DNA of 13,739 nt from Burkholderia sp. (GCA_030151225.1 JASLEG010000197.1:1-13739), one strand, 5' to 3'. Counted from the first letter of the stretch, positions 6,190 to 13,647 are shown. The notes: generated by a model from the sequence alone, not told the origin. Made by a program: numbers and translations.

Positions 6190-7005
6190 TCAGTTGACCT
6201 TCAGCGTGCCCCCACGGCCCAGGCCGCCGCGCACGTCCTGTGCCTTGTAGCTGCGCAGCGCCACGACCATCTTGTTCCAGGCGTCGATGAACGCGACCAC
6301 CGTGGCCTTGCCTTCCGGCGTGGTCGAGAAGCCGCCGAGCGCGCCACCCGCGCCGCCGCCGAAGCCGGCCAGTGCCGTGCCCCAGTTGCTGGCCGTCGCG
6401 CTGCCTTCGGCTGCCGCGATCTGCACGGCCGAGCGCACGTCGAACAGCGTCAGCGTCACGACCGAGGCCTTGCTCTTGAAGCTGCCGGCCAGCGCGCCGA
6501 GGCCGCCGCCGATGAAGCCGCCCACCGCGCCGCCGATGCCGCCCACGGCCGAATCGTTCACCACGATGTTCGGCTCCATGTAGTAGTCGGCCGCCACGCG
6601 CTGACCCTTCTGCTGCTTCGAACCGGCACGGTATTCACCCGAGTTGCGCTGCAGCTCGGTGATGCGCTGCAGGCGCGCGTCGGTCTTCTGGTTGCCGACC
6701 GAGGTGATCACGAAGCAGTTCGACTGCTGCACGGCCAGGCGCAGCAGCGGGTCGATGCTGGTCACCTTGGTGGCGCTGCCGAACGGGCCGAACCAGTCGG
6801 CGTTGCGGCCGTCGTCCACGGCGATCGTGCCGAGCGGCGAGGGGCAGCGCTCGAGCGTCGCATCCGCGCCGGCGCTGGTGGCACCGCCGGCCGCGCCGGA
6901 GACGCCCATGTTCTGGCTGCCCGGCGTCACCATGCCGCCGCACGCGGCGAGCGAAGCGACGAGCGCGGCGGCCGCCGTCATCCTGAGGGTGGAAGTGATG
7001 TTCAT
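6190..7005 (-). CDS. CsgG/HfaB-like outer-membrane lipoprotein
   Basis: A 271-residue lipoprotein with signal peptide and lipobox LAAC (Cys22, then Gly, an outer-membrane signal). From about residue 57 it follows the CsgG/HfaB family pattern: strand IAVDD (61-65), helix LLRLAVQQSNCFVI (87-100), then AADYYMEPNIVVND (138-151) and VVTLTLFDVRSAVQIAAAEG (182-201). CsgG is the outer-membrane secretion pore for curli, and HfaB takes part in holdfast anchoring in Caulobacter. Two glycine-rich hydrophobic stretches (153-174 and 211-226) flank the late strands; they may be membrane-active or just flexible. No curli genes (csgA, csgB, csgE, csgF) are nearby, so a curli role should not be assumed. It follows the Sel1 lipoprotein by 127 bases. 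Family assignment is by pattern and memory. Confidence 0.8.
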   Translation of the reverse strand: MNITSTLRMTAAAALVASLAACGGMVTPGSQNMGVSGAAGGATSAGADATLERCPSPLGTIAVDDGRNADWFGPFGSATKVTSIDPLLRLAVQQSNCFVITSVGNQKTDARLQRITELQRNSGEYRAGSKQQKGQRVAADYYMEPNIVVNDSAVGGIGGAVGGFIGGGLGALAGSFKSKASVVTLTLFDVRSAVQIAAAEGSATASNWGTALAGFGGGAGGALGGFSTTPEGKATVVAFIDAWNKMVVALRSYKAQDVRGGLGRGGTLKVN

Positions 7006-7132
7006 GTCGTTGTTGAATGAGGTGAAACGATGTGCGGCTTACGCGTCGGTGCGAACCTGGCTCAGCCCCCCGGCATGGTTCGCCAACGGTGTGATGGTCT
7101 CCCCGTCGCGGCCCCCCATGCATCGATATCCG

Positions 7133-7723
7133 TCAATACCAGTACCAGCTCGTCTGTCGCCAGACACCGTAGTACGTGTAGCCCGAATTCCAGTAGCCGT
7201 AGTAGTAGTCACGCCATTGCGTACGCCACTTGTAGTCGTCTTCGTCGGACTTCTTCGCCGCGCGGGCCTGCTGCAGCAGCTTGGCGGATTCCTTGTCGCC
7301 GCGACCGGCCGCGATCGACAGCCACTTGTCGGCCTCGCGCGGGTCCGATCCCATCTCCTCGAGGCCGAACAGGTAGTAGACGCCGAGCGCCTTCTGCGCG
7401 CGCAAGTCGCCGTGCTCGGCCGCCTCGCGCATCCAGTTCAGCGCCTGATAGCTGTCCTGACGAACGCCGTCACCGCGGAAATAGCGCAGCGAGAGATCAT
7501 AGGCGGCCTTCGGCTGGGACTTCGCGGCCTGCTTGAGTGCCGCGATGCGCGGATCCTCGCGATCCTGCAGTTCGTCCCTGGTTTCGGTCGTGACCTGATC
7601 CTTGGGTCGATACGAACAACCCTGGTCATCGCAAATGCGCGTGACGTTGCTCGGCGGCGGTGCCTGCACGCAGGCAGAGACCAGTACCAGCAGCAACGAC
7701 GACGCCAACAGACGGTGTTTCAT
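7133..7723 (-). CDS. Sel1-repeat lipoprotein with aromatic tail
   Basis: A 196-residue lipoprotein; the start at 7723 is chosen because it begins the signal peptide, whose lipobox LVSAC gives Cys18 followed by Val. An upstream in-frame ATG at 7771 would bury the signal. A small Cys pair follows (C31 and C36). Two Sel1-like helical repeats lie at about 72-108 (AAYDLSLRYFRGDGVRQDSY then WMREAAEHGD) and 109-144 (AQKALGVYYLFG, then ADKWLSIAAGRGD). Such repeats usually mediate protein contacts. The last 33 residues (164-196) are extraordinary: 10 Tyr and 6 Trp, ending WYWY. The gene is first of three minus-strand lipoprotein genes. Function unknown; a scaffold or surface-binding role in the envelope is inference. 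Confidence 0.87.
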   Translation of the reverse strand: MKHRLLASSLLLVLVSACVQAPPPSNVTRICDDQGCSYRPKDQVTTETRDELQDREDPRIAALKQAAKSQPKAAYDLSLRYFRGDGVRQDSYQALNWMREAAEHGDLRAQKALGVYYLFGLEEMGSDPREADKWLSIAAGRGDKESAKLLQQARAAKKSDEDDYKWRTQWRDYYYGYWNSGYTYYGVWRQTSWYWY

Positions 7724-8024
7724 TGACGGCCCCCGGCTCGAGGCGGATCGCGGCGACTGCCGGCCTCCCACGCCCGCCCGAAAGCGGTGAAGCGCCCGGC
7801 GCCTCGCGGCGGCAGGCCAAACGTTTCAATGCCCGGCAGGCTCGCGGCCCGCGGTTTCTCTCTTCCGGATCGGTTCAGCCGTCGTGCTGTATGCTCTGTG
7901 CGGTCGTTCGCGCGCGACAGGACCACCGGCCCTGGGGGCCGGACACGCTCCTGCGGATGCCACGCGGTTCGTCATCCTCATCAAGGCGACGATAACTTTT
8001 TGAGAGTTCAGCGCGAGCCGTGTC

Positions 8025-8080
8025 GTTTCCGGCTTTTCGTGAAGCAGAATCCTAAATTCTCCGGCCGGAAACACGCGTGT
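8025..8080. promoter_or_regulatory. Inverted repeats in divergent promoter region
   Basis: GTTTCCGGC (8025-8033) and GCCGGAAAC (8064-8072) are exact reverse complements 30 bases apart. Inside lies AGAAT/ATTCT (8046-8050, 8056-8060), and overlapping the right arm is the 10-base palindrome ACACGCGTGT (8071-8080). The arms are about four helical turns apart centre to centre (39 bases), which fits two bound dimers or a folded transcript leader. Confidence 0.4.
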
Positions 8081-8274
8081 CTTTCCGTCCAGAAATCGTG
8101 CCGATGCGTCTCGATTGCATTCGCACGGGAACTTCGCCGCGCGGCGCTGCACGCAATAGATCCGCCGTCAAGTGCCATCACGTGCACCTGCCCGGGCTCC
8201 TGCCGCCGGGCCTCGCGCGATGTCGGCGCCCGCATGGCGCGCGAGCGCCGGACCTCGCGTCCGCCCTGTATTCC

Positions 8275-8278
8275 GGAG
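8275..8278 (+). promoter_or_regulatory. Ribosome-binding site fixing the 8288 start
   Basis: GGAG sits nine bases upstream of ATG 8288. The same reading frame is open much further upstream, to about 7787, and this site is the reason for choosing 8288. Confidence 0.6.
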
Positions 8279-8287
8279 CCTTCAAGC

Positions 8288-9226
8288 ATGATCCGTTCCC
8301 CTGCCTCGCGTGAGGCGAGCGCACCGCGTCGGGCCCGCGCGACCGTCACGCGTCGGTCACATTGCATCGCCCGCCTTGTTGCGTGCGCATCCATTTTTCT
8401 GATGATCTCGCCGCAGGTTCCGGCACAGTCGTTGCGTACCCGCTCGGACGTGCACGGCGCCTTGCTCGTGCCGCTGTCGGCGCTGCCCGCCTCGCCCGAA
8501 CCAGGCAGGCTCGCCGACGACCTGTGCGCGAACTACCGCGAGCCGACGGAGCGGCTGTCGGCGGCCGGCCGTGCCGTGCAGGCGCTCGGCTGGCACGTGA
8601 TGTCGGAGGCGCCGCTCGGCCGCTATCGCGCAGTGAGCTTCGCGAGCGGCTTCGATGCGGGCACCAGCGCGATCTGCGAACCGCATCACGTCAACGTGGG
8701 CGTGTTCGACGGCACGCAGCTGATCGCGCTCGCCTACACGGCGCGCTCGGCCGACTGGCAACTCGGCGCGCTCGAGCCGCTCGAGACGGGCGGCCTGCTG
8801 ATCGGCGAGGGCCGTGCCATCACGGGGCCGGTGGCCGAACTGCACGAGCAGGACGAAGGGCTGCGCCTGACCGCGGTGGCGGCCTCGCGCAGCGATTGCG
8901 GCGGCCGCGCGATGGTGCCGAACGTGTTCGACAGGCCGATCGACGAGGCCCGCGCGACGCTGATCGGCGCCGGCTGGCGGCCGGTGCGGCCGAGCCCGCC
9001 CGCCGACGACATCGCCACCGGCCTCGCGCGCCGCGGCGTGATCGAGGCCGAATCCTGCGCGGGCACCGGCCTCGGCTATTGCGCGTTCCGCTACCGGCAC
9101 GCGGCCGACACGCTCTCGGTGGTCACGGTCGGCGGCGACCCCGACCCGCGCCACGACACGGTCGTGCGTACCCGCGTGCGCTGCGCCGGGGGCGGCGCCG
9201 GCAGTGGCGCGCACCCCGCGCCCTGA
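8288..9226 (+). CDS. Secreted protein with PASTA-like segment
   Basis: A 312-residue exported protein of unknown function. The N-terminus has a long basic stretch (residues 1-29), then a hydrophobic core LVACASIFLMI (30-40) and a likely signal cleavage after VPAQ (44-47). The mature part has cysteines at 80, 130, 204, 257, 265 and 299, consistent with disulfides in the periplasm. Residues 210-233, VPNVFDRPIDEARATLIGAG followed by WRPV, have the shape of a PASTA domain opening (V-P-x-V, then an amphipathic helix, then a G-W strand). A second conserved-looking block is AESCAGTGLGYCAFRY (254-269). PASTA domains usually bind peptidoglycan or beta-lactams on kinases and penicillin-binding proteins; a single one here is an inference. 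It is followed by mdtD after 123 bases, and is divergent from the Sel1 lipoprotein. Confidence 0.8.
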   Translation: MIRSPASREASAPRRARATVTRRSHCIARLVACASIFLMISPQVPAQSLRTRSDVHGALLVPLSALPASPEPGRLADDLCANYREPTERLSAAGRAVQALGWHVMSEAPLGRYRAVSFASGFDAGTSAICEPHHVNVGVFDGTQLIALAYTARSADWQLGALEPLETGGLLIGEGRAITGPVAELHEQDEGLRLTAVAASRSDCGGRAMVPNVFDRPIDEARATLIGAGWRPVRPSPPADDIATGLARRGVIEAESCAGTGLGYCAFRYRHAADTLSVVTVGGDPDPRHDTVVRTRVRCAGGGAGSGAHPAP

Positions 9227-9349
9227 TGCGCGTGCATCGACCTGCATGACAGATAACGACGCACCAATCCCCGAACCGGCGTAAGGTCATGGGCCTGGCC
9301 CGCCCCCTGGCGCCGGCTTTCGCCCTGGTTACGACGTCCCTCACCGCCC

Positions 9350-10726
9350 ATGACCCGCCCCTTCTCTCAATCGGCCCTGCTCTGGATCGTCGCGGCCGGC
9401 TTCTTCATGCAGGCACTCGACACCACCATCGTCAACACGGCGCTGCCCTCGATCGCGCGCGCGTTCGGCGAGGACACGCTGTCGATGCGCTCGATCGTGG
9501 TGGCCTACACGCTCACCATGGCGATACTCACGCCCGTCTCGGGCTGGCTGGCCGACCGCTACGGCACGCGCTCGGTGTACTTCGCCGCGATCCTCGTGTT
9601 CGCGATCGGCTCGCTCGCCTGCGCCGGCTCGCACACGGCCACCCAGCTCGTGATCGCGCGCATCGTGCAGGGCATCGGCGGCTCGATGCTGCTGCCGGTC
9701 GGGCGCCTCGCGGTGCTGCGCAGCGTGCCGGGCGAAGCCTACGTGGGCGCGCTCGCCTTCATCTCGATCGCCGCGCAGGTCGGGCCGATCCTCGGGCCGA
9801 CGCTCGGCGGCTGGTTCGCGCAGACCTTGAGCTGGCGCTGGATCTTCTTCGTGAACGTGCCGATCGGGGTGGCCGGCATGCTGGCGGTGCTCCGCTATCT
9901 GCCCTCGGACCGGCTCGAGGGCAAGCACCCGTTCGACGTGATCGGCTGCACCCTGCTGTCGCTCGCGATGCTCGGCAGCTCGCTCGCGCTCGACATGCCG
10001 GCCGCCACGGCGCGCGCGTCGTGGACGGCGGTGGCCGCGCTCGGCTCGGCCTGCGCGGTGCTGGCCTACGTGGCCCATGCACGCCGCCACGCGCGGCCGC
10101 TGTTCCGGCTCGGCCTGTTCGCCGACCGCAATTTCAGCGTGGGCCTGATCGGCAACCTGGTGTGCCGCATCGGCACCAGCGCGGTGCCCTTCCTGCTGCC
10201 GCTGCAGATGCAGCTCGGCTTCGGCTACTCGCCGCTGCACGCGGGCCTGATCCTGCTGCCGGCCGCGATCGCCGGCGTGATCACCAAGCGCTGGATCGCG
10301 CCGCTCGTGAAGCGCTACGGCTACGTGCCGTTCCTGAAGGTCAACACGCTGGTGGTGGGCCTGTCGATCCTCGGCTTCGCGGCGGTCGCGCCAACCACGC
10401 CGCTGATCGTCGATCTGCTGTTGCTGGCCGCGTTCGGCGGCGCGAACTCCATGCAGTTCGCGGCCATGAACAGCGTCACGCTGAAGGATCTGTCGCATCG
10501 CGACGCGAGTGCCGGCAACGGCCTGTTCTCGATGGTGCAGATGCTGGCGATCGGTCTGGGCGTGTCGATCGGCGGCGGCTTCGCGAGCCTGCTGGCCGCG
10601 CACGGCGGCACCGAGCTGTTCGGCATCCGCATGAGCTTCCTGCTGATGGGCGCGATCACGGTGCTGTCCACCTTCGTGTTCGGCAGGATGGGGCTGCGCC
10701 CGGCCGCGGTGGCGGCGGGCAAGTGA
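9350..10726 (+). CDS. mdtD: MdtD-like MFS multidrug exporter (DHA2 family)
   Basis: A 458-residue inner-membrane transporter of the drug:H+ antiporter DHA2 type, matching Escherichia coli MdtD along its length. Motif D1 is LDTTIVNTALP (23-33), motif A is GWLADRYGTRS (65-75), motif C is GPILGPTLGG (145-154), and the DHA2-typical SWRWIFFVNVPIG is at 161-173. Basic residues follow TM2 in motif A as needed for the cytoplasmic loop. MdtD of E. coli sits in the mdtABCD-baeSR operon; here there are no RND pump or two-component genes beside it, so it is an isolated copy. The start at 9350 lacks a good ribosome site, but no better in-frame start precedes the first membrane helix. The actual substrate is unknown. 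Confidence 0.92.
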   Translation: MTRPFSQSALLWIVAAGFFMQALDTTIVNTALPSIARAFGEDTLSMRSIVVAYTLTMAILTPVSGWLADRYGTRSVYFAAILVFAIGSLACAGSHTATQLVIARIVQGIGGSMLLPVGRLAVLRSVPGEAYVGALAFISIAAQVGPILGPTLGGWFAQTLSWRWIFFVNVPIGVAGMLAVLRYLPSDRLEGKHPFDVIGCTLLSLAMLGSSLALDMPAATARASWTAVAALGSACAVLAYVAHARRHARPLFRLGLFADRNFSVGLIGNLVCRIGTSAVPFLLPLQMQLGFGYSPLHAGLILLPAAIAGVITKRWIAPLVKRYGYVPFLKVNTLVVGLSILGFAAVAPTTPLIVDLLLLAAFGGANSMQFAAMNSVTLKDLSHRDASAGNGLFSMVQMLAIGLGVSIGGGFASLLAAHGGTELFGIRMSFLLMGAITVLSTFVFGRMGLRPAAVAAGK

Positions 10727-10760
10727 GGACCGACGCGGCCCCCTGACACCCCTGAAACGA

Positions 10761-10786
10761 GCGCGGCGGCCCGCAGGCCGCCGCGC
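10761..10786. terminator. Perfect hairpin between convergent genes
   Basis: GCGCGGCGGCC (10761-10771) and GGCCGCCGCGC (10776-10786) form a perfect 11-bp stem with a 4-base loop. It lies in the 87-base gap between the ends of mdtD (plus) and the reductase (minus), so it can serve both. No T-run follows on either strand, which is common for high-GC genomes. Confidence 0.7.
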
Positions 10787-10813
10787 CGTCCGTCAGGCAG
10801 GCGAATTCGACGC

Positions 10814-12055
10814 TCAGGCGCCGGCCGCCGGCATGTGCGAGGCGAGCGCCACGGCCGGATCCTCGAGTTGCGCGCGCGTCAGCGTGACGTCCACCGGGAT
10901 CAGCGCGCGGCCTGCCACGTAGTCCTTCACCGCATTCACCGCGTCGAGCGCGATCACGCGGCCGCCACGCAGGTAGAACACCGTGAACGCGCGCGCGGCC
11001 ACGTCGCCGCGCACCGCCACCTCGTCGTAGTCGGCCGGAATCCCGGCCATCTGGATGCGCAGGTCGTACTGGGTCGACCAGAACCAGGGCACGCCCGGCT
11101 TCGGCTGCGGCTTGCCCACGATCGACGCGGCCACGATCTGCGCCTGCTCGAGCGAGTTCGGCACGCTCTCGATGCGCAGCGCGGCGCCGGCCACCAGCGG
11201 ATGCGTGCGCAGCGCGCAGTCGCCGATCGCGTAGACGTCGGCGAGGCTCGTGCGGCATTGCTCGTCCACGTTCACGCCGTTGCCGCCCTGCGCGCCCGCC
11301 TCGATCAGCAGCTGCACGGTCGGCACGATGCCGATGCCGACGATCACGAGATCGGCGTCGAGCGAGCGGCCATCGGCCAGCTCGACGGCGGCCACGCGGC
11401 CATCGCGGCCGCGCAGCGCGGTGACCTGCGCGCCGGTGACGATCTCCACGCCGCGCGCGCGGTGTTCGGCCTCGATGAAGGCGGACAGCGCCGCGCCGGC
11501 CACGCGTGCGAGCAGGCGGTCCTGCGCCTCGATCACGGTCACGCGCACGCCGCCGAGCTTGGTGAGCGATGCCGCGGCCTCGAGGCCCACGTAGCCGCCG
11601 CCCACGATCACCACGTGCTCGCGGCCGCTCAGGTCGGCCTTCAGCGCGTCGATGTCGTGCTTGCCGCGAATCACGTGCACGCCGGCCAGCTCCGCGCCTT
11701 CGCACGAGAGCCGGCGCGGTGCGCCGCCCGCAGCCCAGACCAGCCTGCGATAGCCGAGCACGCTGCCGTCGGCGAGACGCACGCGGTGCGTGTCGGGCTC
11801 AAGGGCCTCGACGCGATGCGACAGGCGCAGGTCGATGCTGCGCTCCTGCCACGCCTCGGCGGTGCGGAAGCGGATCTTCTCGGCATCGCGTTCACCGGTG
11901 AAATAGTCCTTCGACAGCGGCGGGCGCTCGTACGGCAGCTCCGCCTCGTCCGACAGCAGTGCAATCGTGCCTTCGAAGCCGGCCTTGCGCAGTTCCATCG
12001 CGCAGTTCGCGCCCGCGTGCCCTGCCCCGACGATTACGACATCCAGTACGTCCAT
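10814..12055 (-). CDS. FAD-dependent ferredoxin/rubredoxin-reductase-type oxidoreductase
   Basis: A 413-residue flavoprotein of the class that passes electrons from NAD(P)H through FAD to a small iron-sulfur carrier (putidaredoxin reductase, rubredoxin reductase and oxygenase ferredoxin reductases). The FAD Rossmann motif is VVIVGAGHAG (6-15); PYERPPLSK (41-49) is a family signature; the NAD(P) motif is VVIVGGGYVGLEAA (148-161) and TSLADVYAIGDC (269-280) closes the FAD site. The C-terminal reductase domain has PWFWSTQYDLRIQMAG (323-338). The start at 12055 has AGGGA just upstream and begins right at the FAD fold; a longer in-frame version would add a basic, low-information tail. No ferredoxin or oxygenase gene is in view, so partner and pathway are unknown. 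It lies 103 bases after the HAD gene. Confidence 0.93.
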   Translation of the reverse strand: MDVLDVVIVGAGHAGANCAMELRKAGFEGTIALLSDEAELPYERPPLSKDYFTGERDAEKIRFRTAEAWQERSIDLRLSHRVEALEPDTHRVRLADGSVLGYRRLVWAAGGAPRRLSCEGAELAGVHVIRGKHDIDALKADLSGREHVVIVGGGYVGLEAAASLTKLGGVRVTVIEAQDRLLARVAGAALSAFIEAEHRARGVEIVTGAQVTALRGRDGRVAAVELADGRSLDADLVIVGIGIVPTVQLLIEAGAQGGNGVNVDEQCRTSLADVYAIGDCALRTHPLVAGAALRIESVPNSLEQAQIVAASIVGKPQPKPGVPWFWSTQYDLRIQMAGIPADYDEVAVRGDVAARAFTVFYLRGGRVIALDAVNAVKDYVAGRALIPVDVTLTRAQLEDPAVALASHMPAAGA

Positions 12056-12101
12056 TCTGCGTTCCCTTGCGCTGTGTTCCGTGAGTGTTGCGATGATGAT
12101 T

Positions 12102-12122
12102 CGGCGATCGAGAGTATCGCCG
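12102..12122. promoter_or_regulatory. 7-7-7 inverted repeat before the reductase gene
   Basis: CGGCGAT (12102-12108) and ATCGCCG (12116-12122) are exact reverse complements with a seven-base spacer. The dyad sits 36 bases past the HAD stop and about 47 bases before the reductase start, both on the minus strand. It could be an operator, or a hairpin separating the two genes; no T-run follows. Confidence 0.4.
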
Positions 12123-12158
12123 TTCGCCGTGCGGGCGGCAACGGCGGCCGTGGTTTCG

Positions 12159-12869
12159 TCAGGCGGCATCGCCCGGGGCGAGGGCGAGCCCCAGCGCCTC
12201 GGCCAGTTGCTTCGAACTCCGCACGATGCGCGCCTGCGCCGGATAGGCGCTGGCGTCGGCATGCGCGCCGAGCCAGGCCAGCACGCGCATGCCGGCGGCC
12301 ACCCCGGCCGCGGCGCCGAGCGGGCTGTCCTCCACCACCACCGCGTCGGCCGGCGCCACGCCGAGCCGCCGTGCCGCGAGCAGATAGCCGTCGGGGGCGG
12401 GCTTGCCCTCCGTCACGTCGTGCGCGCTCACGGTGGTCTCGAAGTACGCATCGAGCCCGAGCGCGGCGATGCCGGCATCGAGCGTGCCGCGCCCCGCGTT
12501 CGACACCACCGCCTGGCGCACGCCGGCCCGCGCCGCCGCACGGCACAGCTCCGGCGCGCCCGAGCGCGCGCGCAGCGTGGCGAGGCTCGCCGCGAAGGTG
12601 TCGGAGCGCACCTGCGACCACAGCACGAAATCGAAGGCGCGACCGTAACGCTCGACGCAATATTGATACGACGCGCGCCCGGTCATGCCGAAGGTGTCGG
12701 CATGCAGCGTGTCGTGCGGCGCCACGCCGAAGTGGCGCAGCGCGGCCACCAGCGAGGCCTGATGCACGGGTTCGCTGTCGGACAGCGTGCCGTCCATGTC
12801 CCACAGGATCGCGTCGCAGGCGGGCCGGCGCGGCGAACCGGCGGACGAACGGGAATCGGAATCGGGCAT
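12159..12869 (-). CDS. HAD-superfamily hydrolase (phosphatase/phosphomutase type)
   Basis: A 236-residue cytoplasmic enzyme of HAD subfamily IA, the group of beta-phosphoglucomutase and phosphoglycolate phosphatase. Motif I DMDGTLSDSEP (24-34) supplies the nucleophile Asp24 and Asp26; motif II is VVSNAGRG (121-128) with Ser123; motif III is the Lys156 of EGKPAPDGY (154-162); motif IV is VVVEDSPLGAAAG (177-189) with Glu180 and Asp181. A helical cap domain occupies about 35-110. All catalytic residues are present, so the enzyme should be active. The start at 12869 is chosen because the preceding open frame is only basic low-complexity sequence. The C-terminus carries a typical HAD surface helix. 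Substrate cannot be read from the sequence. It is upstream of the reductase on the same strand. Confidence 0.92.
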   Translation of the reverse strand: MPDSDSRSSAGSPRRPACDAILWDMDGTLSDSEPVHQASLVAALRHFGVAPHDTLHADTFGMTGRASYQYCVERYGRAFDFVLWSQVRSDTFAASLATLRARSGAPELCRAAARAGVRQAVVSNAGRGTLDAGIAALGLDAYFETTVSAHDVTEGKPAPDGYLLAARRLGVAPADAVVVEDSPLGAAAGVAAGMRVLAWLGAHADASAYPAQARIVRSSKQLAEALGLALAPGDAA

Positions 12870-12971
12870 GACGGGGTGCGGGGGTGATGGGTGACGAAAT
12901 CGGCATTGCCGGCGTGGATTGTAAATCGCCGCGCGCCGTGACCGCCACCCGGCTGCCATCCAGCCGGCTCG

Positions 12972-12987
12972 CGATCGTGCACGATCG
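12972..12987. promoter_or_regulatory. Perfect 16-bp palindrome in divergent intergenic region
   Basis: CGATCGTGCACGATCG reads identically on both strands with no spacer. It lies in the 294-base gap between the HAD gene (start 12869, minus) and the secreted protein (start 13164, plus), about 100 bases before the HAD start. This is the usual place and shape for a dimeric repressor site. Confidence 0.5.
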
Positions 12988-13148
12988 GCGGGTTTGGCAA
13001 CCGCATCCGCTTCAATCGCTACGCACTCCTGTTGATTCATGTTCGCGTCACCGGAAACTCGGTAAAGTGGTCGACGGGCGGCACGGCACGATGCAGCGAC
13101 GCACGCGTCGCGCCGCCCGACGCACCATTCGAACGACAGATCATTCCT

Positions 13149-13157
13149 GAGGGGGAA
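13149..13157 (+). promoter_or_regulatory. Strong ribosome site deciding a TTG start
   Basis: GAGGGGGAA lies six bases upstream of TTG at 13164. The only ATG in the same frame is far upstream at 13032 and would put about 44 non-signal residues before the signal peptide. Confidence 0.7.
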
Positions 13158-13163
13158 TCGAGC

Positions 13164-13637
13164 TTGAAAACCATCCTGATCGGCCTGGCCCTGGCCGCGG
13201 CCTCGATGAGCGTTTCGACCGTCGCGGCGGCGGCCGACCTGTGCGAAGGCGGCACGCTGCTCACCGGCACGGTGCTGACCGCACCCGTGTTCAAGTCCGG
13301 CTCGCCGCTGCAGGGCATCTATCTGTCGCACACGCACGTGAGCCTGCGCGGCACCGACGGCCGCACCTACGACGTCGCGATCGACAACGTGTTCGCGAAC
13401 GGCTATCGCCGCAACCAGAAGAGCGTGCCCGATCCGCTGACTCAAATTCGCGTGGGCGACCAGCTCGAGATGTGCGGCGAGCGCTACACGGGCGGCGACG
13501 TCGGCATCCACTGGGTGCACACCAATTGCGGCGACACGCCCACCCCGACCGAGCCGAACGGCTGGCTGCGCGACCTCTCGCAGCCCGCGCTCGGCGACAA
13601 CCTGGAGAGCAGCGAAACCTACTGCTATCTGTGGTGA
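13164..13637 (+). CDS. Small secreted four-cysteine protein
   Basis: A 157-residue exported protein. TTG 13164 is chosen because of the strong ribosome site and because the protein then opens with a textbook Sec signal peptide (MKTILIGLALAAASMSVSTV, residues 1-20), with likely cleavage after AAA near residue 23-24. The mature protein is mostly beta-rich and carries just four cysteines (27, 104, 122, 154), fitting two disulfides in the periplasm or medium. Blocks worth noting are GTVLTAPVF (35-43), GDQLEMCGERY (98-108) and GIHWVHTNCGD (114-124). The last resembles the C-terminal histidine region of DUF3465 proteins, a weak similarity. I do not recognise its function. The next gene starts 10 bases past its stop, suggesting translational coupling. 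Confidence 0.82.
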   Translation: MKTILIGLALAAASMSVSTVAAAADLCEGGTLLTGTVLTAPVFKSGSPLQGIYLSHTHVSLRGTDGRTYDVAIDNVFANGYRRNQKSVPDPLTQIRVGDQLEMCGERYTGGDVGIHWVHTNCGDTPTPTEPNGWLRDLSQPALGDNLESSETYCYLW

Positions 13638-13647
13638 GCCCGGCGTC

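Larger units (their letters stand above)
7724..8287. other. Divergent intergenic region with nested dyads
   Basis: This 564-base gap separates divergent genes and should carry promoters for both. I see no convincing coding frame: the short open frames have neither ribosome sites nor protein features. An AT-richer core at 7990-8060 is bracketed by inverted repeats (8025-8072). I could not assign confident -35/-10 pairs. Confidence 0.6.

Noticed and set aside
6190..7005. Curli secretion system
   Set aside because: Only a CsgG-family protein is present; no csgA, csgB, csgE or csgF gene occurs in the window.
7787..8287. Upstream extension of the PASTA-like protein
   Set aside because: The extra residues are basic and unstructured and would place the signal peptide deep inside the protein; GGAG before 8288 supports the shorter form.
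9227..9349. Terminator or promoter between the PASTA-like gene and mdtD
   Set aside because: The 123-base gap has no stable hairpin or recognisable promoter that I could support.
10835..12871. A 678-residue open frame on the plus strand
   Set aside because: It is antisense to the reductase and the HAD gene, is rich in Arg, Ala and His as expected for shadow frames in GC-rich DNA, and has no domain motifs.
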